Source: Misgurnus anguillicaudatus (Eukaryota; Chordata; Actinopteri; Cypriniformes; Cobitidae). Taken from it: DNA of 64,000 nucleotides. Under the pieces are notes generated by a model. The model was not told the DNA's origin, did no database searches, and worked only from the letters and a program-made list of their open reading frames with translations. The stretch spans positions 2,728,001 to 2,792,000 of the forward strand of contig NC_073356.2 of assembly GCF_027580225.2 (NCBI RefSeq). The letters are read 5' to 3'. Shown here piece by piece: positions 59,041-64,000 of the stretch. The first letter of the stretch is position 1; every line of letters starts with the position of its first letter. Both the position numbers and the translations under genes were made by a program.

Positions 59041-60640
59041 TGTAAAATAAGTGTATTATTGCATCACTATAGCCTATATTATTGTTTTATTAGAGAATCA
59101 AATTAATAGGCACAGCAAATATTCCTTCTACAAAGAGCAATTTAATATACCTTTAAAAAGACTTATGTCTGTTAAAAGTACTGAAAATAAAACACGTCAC
59201 AGTCTTTACTGTATGAATTAATTATACACAGATTCTTATACAGTAAAACAGTTCTTCAGTCATGAGCAGAGAGTGATTTTCTCTTTAATATTATTGATAA
59301 ATGACTCCGGTTACTGTAGCTTTAAGACATGAGAGAGATCGCTCTGTACTCATGATGAATGACAGGCTATCTGTGTGCAAGCATCGGGTGTACGTAGACA
59401 AGAGCAGCTGCAAGTAAAATCGGATCGGAGCGTGTCCTCATAGAAAATACACACATCTCTGTAAAGGCAGAGAGAGTAATCCAAATTTGCAGGTCGCACA
59501 TAAGCAACGGGTTGTAAAAATGCTCATTAATGCTCTATGCCCGCCTTTCTGAAACGTGCTGATTTGTTCAAAGCTCACAGTGTGCTTTGATTGGCCAGCT
59601 ATCCAGTGTGTTGTGATTGGCCAAATTCCTTAAGCATGCAAAGAAAATGTGACACTTCTTAATATCGTCTTTATTACCTTATCAATATGAGCCGAATCTG
59701 ATCCAGTAAATGCAGATGACCAAGCTGATGGATCAACTTTACCATCGCGGCTTGAGCAGAACGTAACAGATTGGTAAGGTAAGGATATTAAAACATTATA
59801 ATCATGTCTGCATTTGTGATCGTAGAAACAACAAACAAGAAGCACAACTTTGCATCGCTTAAAACTTGTGTTTGAATCATAGTTTAGTCAGTAGTAAATT
59901 ATTTAAATAGGTTGTGAGTCAGAAGCAGGCAGGATTATGATAATGATGTCATGTCCATGTCAACAGGCCCAGGAAGTAAACTGTTGCCTACAATCTGTGT
60001 GTTTGTTGTAGTCCAAGAAAAGAGATTTAAGTTGGAGACGATTAAATTATGTTTTTTAACTTCTAAGAAAGCCGCAATCAGTTCTGTTGTAGTGATGTTG
60101 TGAAGTTCGACGAGCTGGATGGGGCCTTGCATGGCTATGACACCGCTGTTGGTGTATGAATGAGTGAATGTGAGGCAACTTGTAAAGCGCTTTGGATGGC
60201 CATAGGTCTGTTAAAAGCAGTCCATTTTACCAAGTTGGTTGAATTGTCAGTTATTGTGATTTACTTATTATTATTCTATTGGTATTTCATCTAGATTGTT
60301 GGTGTAATATTGTTTTTAGCAGCCAGTGTTTAAGAGAGGATGAACTGGCAACCTTTCATCAAGGCCTTGAAACAGCACTCAAAATCTCTCTTGTTTAAAA
60401 TCATATTGTTTTAAAGCACTTGCTGTGAGCTATTTCCTTATGCATAATTGGTAGGCCTGTGTTTTTTGTAATTTGATCGTGTTTGTTTTGTGCAATAAAG
60501 CTTTATAGGTATATATCCTGTTTATTTGTTAAGTATCTGTCATATAGGATATCTTATCAGAAATCTAGTTTTCATATATTGTCTGCTCTTGATGCCATGG
60601 TGTTTTAACAACAATCAGCATTTCCGTATAAGAGAAAGAG
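59041..60640. other. Intron sequence with a small repeat tail
   Basis: CTTGTAAAGCGCTTTGGATG near 60180 is a common fish repeat motif. Otherwise nothing recognised. Confidence 0.45.
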
Positions 60641-61640
60641 TTTGACCTTGAGTTGTTTGTGTTGTCACCATACTGCAGATCAACACATTTTGGGCTTTGC
60701 ACCTCAAAGCCTCTCTGGATTCCTCCTTTCTCCTTTGTAGTTGTGACAACAGGTAAACTTTCCCCCTCAACCCTCCTTCAAGAGAAGCGTTGGTTGGGGG
60801 CTACGTTTGTGTTTTTCTTCTCTACAAAGACTTCAGCGTGTTGACAGAATGCCTGTGTGCTGGAGTAAACAGTAAGGCGGTCACGTGTGGGGCAGCGCAG
60901 CAGGTCTGCAGCATCTGTGGGAGAGGCAGCGCTCTTCTCGCAGGCTCTGAACTTTACCCCGTTTGGAAGGACGCCGACCGGCGCTGCCAAACCCGAGAGG
61001 CTGCTGCTCCTCTCCGCTCTGTGTGCACATGAAAGTCGCCCGTGTAACTCGAGCAGCCGTGAAAGTGAGAGGTTAGGGCTTTTGGTGCTTCCTAAAGTGT
61101 CTGTAAACGCTGGATTTTGTCAACGTAGTGTCTTTGTCTACCGTGAGCCACGTTTACCAACAGCTGTGTGTCAGCTTTGTGTACTAGTTTGCCACTTGGA
61201 TGAGGTGTTGTGGAAAACAAAGTGACCTGTGTTTTACAAAGCATGCTATAAGCGAATTAATTCGAGTTAATTCTTCCCTCGAAATGTCTTGTAAAGGCAG
61301 ATTGTGAGTGAAAAAGACATGACATGTTTTTTGACGATGAAAACCGCATGAATCTGGCAGTGGAGATACAAACACTTTCGGACGTGCGTAAATCCTTTCT
61401 ACTTACACACTTTACGGCATTATTTATATCATGTAAACCTTCAACAACTTGGCCTGTCGTGCAGACCCCTTATTTAGACTCTCTAAACATAATTTCTCTC
61501 AAAATCTTAATTGGAAAGAGTAGGATGTTGCAAAAGCCACTGTGATGCGTTTTGCGAATGATTAATTGGGACTCGGGCCCTTTGAGAATCTAGTGGCTGA
61601 CCTAACCCCCCTCAGCAGTTAGCGGTGACTCTCAGGCGTG
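60640..61640. promoter_or_regulatory. Candidate regulatory block in znf704 intron 2
   Basis: No transposon terminus; 60880-61060 is relatively CpG-rich, and 61250-61600 is AT-rich with TTAATTCGAGTTAATT and TGATTAATTGG. Could be an internal promoter plus enhancer. Inference from composition only. Confidence 0.3.
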
Positions 61641-62365
61641 GTAGAGGGGTACGTGACAGCCATAAATGAAGCAGCAGCCATTCTGCAGGCACTCAGAAAC
61701 AATGAGAACAATAAGCCCCGCCCACTCTCGCTTTCACTTCCTCCCTCCCTCTGTTTTTACTTCACTCCCAGGTGCTGAGTGGCCAAAACCCCTCTCCATC
61801 TCGGTCTCTCTCATTCTCTCTCTAGTTCTCATTTCTGTTTATCCCCTAACTCTCTCGTCCCCTCGCTCGTCCCCTTTGTCTCTCTGGCTCACATGTTTTT
61901 CTGCTCAGTAAGAGAGAGATGTTCATGCACCGCTGTGCGGTGCGCTGTGGTACGTTGCCTATCACTTTCACATTTACATATGGAGCAGTAGCTACCACAG
62001 CCAGAGCATCTGCTGCTGTTTACTCAATCAACATGCACTCCATCTTCACTGAAAACAAAGGAGAATTAGTTGTTAAGATCCTGTTTACTGTTCTTGTACT
62101 GTTTTCATTTATTTAGTTAAAGACAGGCACGCAGAGGTATCTCTGCCACAATATAACTGTCAGATATTATTTTAGGGAAGGTGAATATATACAAAACACT
62201 AAAATGGTGCCCTTGATGTGAGAGTATAATTGGTTAGCCGGCTGTTGCTGTGCAGTTCATAAGGTGGTCAGAGTGGTTTTGGTTGTTGTGGGGTTTGTTA
62301 AGATGTTTTGAGTGTTTGTAAGCGTGCTGCCTAATGGCCCAAGTCAAACAAGAGTCCGTAAATAT
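61641..62365. other. Intron sequence with pyrimidine-rich stretch
   Basis: 61720-61890 is C/T-rich with CCCCGCCCAC at 61716; no exon recognised and no transposon ends. Confidence 0.4.
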
Positions 62366-62828
62366 GGGCTGCATCTGAAAACTTAGGCAGCTGACTTGTT
62401 GTTGCCTCGCTGCCTCATGAGGGAATTACTTCGGAGGCATGAAGGCAGCTCAGAGAAACGCTTCGACTTCAAGACTACTTGAAGACTACTTCAAAGGCAG
62501 CGTGTTTGAAATATAAAAAGAGAGCGCCTTTGTGATAACTAATCACATATTTGAAAATTACAATACTAATTTCTTGCTAGAAATGCAATTAAAAGGTGAA
62601 AATATACATTTATTTACAATAAATTTGTGCTCCAGCCACTTTCTTGGCCGTCATGTTTTCAAACTCAACCAATCACATTCCCCATGCGCGTACACACTTA
62701 GAATTTAGGGACAAGATCTCAGGAGTCATGAAGTAAACCTAATATTGGATTCGGACATGCCTTCAGATGCCTTCTTGCCTGGTAATGCTGCAGAAGAAGG
62801 CAACAATTTAGAGTTTTCGGACGCAGCC
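62366..62828. mobile_element. 463-bp element, ends GGCTGC(A/G)TC(T/C)GAAAA
   Basis: Left GGGCTGCATCTGAAAACTTA and right ...TTTTCGGACGCAGCC. Non-autonomous; the inverted truncated relative is at 44680-44966. Confidence 0.75.
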
Positions 62829-62839
62829 GTGGTTTAGGT

Positions 62840-63024
62840 CAGAGGTCTTCAGTCCTGGCCTGCTCCTGGAGAGCTATTGTCCTGCAAAGTTTAGATCCAT
62901 CCCTACTCCGACACATCTGCGTGTAATTTTCAAGTGATTCTGAAGATCTTGATTAGAGGTGGTTCAGGTGTGGTTGATTAGGGTTGGAGATCAGGGGGTG
63001 CCCAGGGCAGGGTTGGAGACCCTG
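62840..63024. mobile_element. 185-bp hAT MITE
   Basis: CAGAGGTCTTCAGTCCTGGC ... CAGGGTTGGAGACCCTG; flanks GTTTAGGT (62832-62839) and TTTTAAGT (63025-63032), 6/8 match. Same superfamily as 32720-32845. Confidence 0.7.
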
Positions 63025-63297
63025 TTTTAAGTACAGTGTCCAAATTCGGACATCCTCCTACCTCAGAGTCTTGCAGCTTGCTGACTCAACTCAGTCAGTG
63101 TAATGCTTCAAACAAAAAGACCTCAACTCTCAAAAACACTATTAGACCAAAAGATAGAAGAGGATCAGGTGAAACGGCCTGATACTCAGAGTAAACCATT
63201 TTAGATAATGAAATGCCAATTAATAAATTAAATTGCCTTTATATGTTTCTGTAATCATTGTCAAATGTTTGTCATGTTATATCATGTCTAACTCTAA

Positions 63298-63565
63298 GGG
63301 CCAGATTTACTAAATTTGTGTGAGAGAACAAGCCTAGAAAAGCGCCAATGGGAGTGGTAATATCTGCGGGTTATTTACTAAAAAGGTGCAAATTAAATAA
63401 CACAGGCGCAACATCTGACTTCCATAATGACCAACACAATCTACTAAAAGCAGCGCAAATTAGTTTTAGGGTCGTTAATAAGCAGAGCTGATGAGGTGCG
63501 GGTGATCTACTTACACCTGATGCGCTTGAGTTCAGCACCACGGACATCGCAGCTGAAAGTGTGGG
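63298..63565. repeat. Second copy of the GGCCAGATTTACTAA element (inverted)
   Basis: Reads as the reverse complement of about 5090-5347, including the GCACCACGGACATC, GATGAGGTGC and AACCCGC/GCGGGTT segments in the same order. Homology fades after 63565. Confidence 0.75.
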
Positions 63566-64000
63566 ATAAAATTTAAGCTTACAAGAAGTTTTGAAACGTC
63601 TAGTAATGTTGCGGTGACTGCCAATCAGTCACTCACAGAGGTTGTGGGCGAATGCTGTTTGACTCGTGTACCAATAACAATGTCCATATCTTCACGTTCT
63701 ATATTTTGTTTATTCACGTTTAAATATTAAAAAGAGTTTACAAAGTATACAGATCTTACATATGGCTTTCCAATGCCATTCCAATCACGCGGTCAAAACT
63801 GGTATGCTCATTACCCGCACCTGTGCAGCATTTCTTCTTTACCTATTTTATACATTTCCCAAACTCAATACTCCACCTAGTGTACAAAATAAGAATAACA
63901 CCATAAATGGCTCTAACAAGTAATGAGTGACTTCTCTTAGTGACTCCTCTTTTTATTTGCTGGAGGAAATAAAAAATGGCTTGGCAAGCAATATTTTTGA

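Larger units (their letters stand above)
40804..64000 (+). other. znf704: znf704 intron 2 (continues past right edge)
   Basis: I searched for the next family exon (conserved text around KVTAAMVLTSL) in all frames and did not find it, so the whole remaining 23 kb reads as intron. It holds a DD36E Tc1 element, nested hAT-type elements, a minisatellite, a helicase-fragment element and candidate conserved non-coding blocks near 52790-53240 and 60640-61640. Large introns are usual for this gene in vertebrates. Confidence 0.6.

Noticed and set aside
60887..61225. 112-codon frame in a CpG-rich patch
   Set aside because: Ser/Leu/Arg-rich text with open frames on both strands; consistent with GC content. 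Kept only as a possible regulatory block.

Overview
The window is vertebrate nuclear DNA from a ray-finned fish, almost certainly a cyprinid (carp, zebrafish or goldfish relative). Three things point there: two split vertebrate genes with consensus GT/AG introns, pag1 next to znf704 (the same pair is adjacent on human chromosome 8q21), and a dense load of fish DNA transposons, including repeats beginning AAAGGGATAGTTCAC and a DANA-like tRNA-derived SINE. Most short open frames here are chance or transposon-derived. About 2.1 kb is coding exon.

Layout. 1-16039 is 5' flank or 5' intron of pag1, filled with repeats and some single-copy-looking stretches. 16095-29319 (+) is the complete pag1 coding region: six coding exons, 400 codons by my assembly. 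It encodes the raft-resident transmembrane adaptor PAG/Cbp, with an extracellular stub, one membrane helix, a CASC palmitoylation motif, eight YxxV/I tyrosine motifs, a PPPVP SH3 ligand and a C-terminal SRL PDZ ligand. The 3' UTR runs to a likely poly(A) signal at 31641. 31647-33880 is intergenic and holds a 0.9-kb foldback repeat. 33890-35031 is a CpG-dense promoter and first exon of znf704 (+). Its first two coding exons (34786-35031, 40571-40803) are present; the remaining exons, including the zinc finger, lie beyond position 64000. 40804-64000 is intron 2, packed with nested transposons.

The two genes are unrelated in function: pag1 recruits Csk to restrain Src-family kinases at the plasma membrane, while znf704 is a nuclear C2H2 DNA-binding protein of the ZNF395/SLC2A4RG family. 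They are tandem, head to tail, about 3 kb apart.

The most distinctive content is the transposon record. Several hAT-type elements have perfect 8-bp target duplications. A DD36E Tc1/mariner copy has an uninterrupted paralogous empty site elsewhere in the window. There are triple-nested insertions, large foldback elements, and three decayed coding relics: a hAT dimerisation domain, a YqaJ-associated N-terminal region, and a RecQ-helicase-like N-terminus inside a 415-bp element. I found no convincing wholly new biological system. The helicase-fragment element and several conserved-looking non-coding blocks are the best leads.
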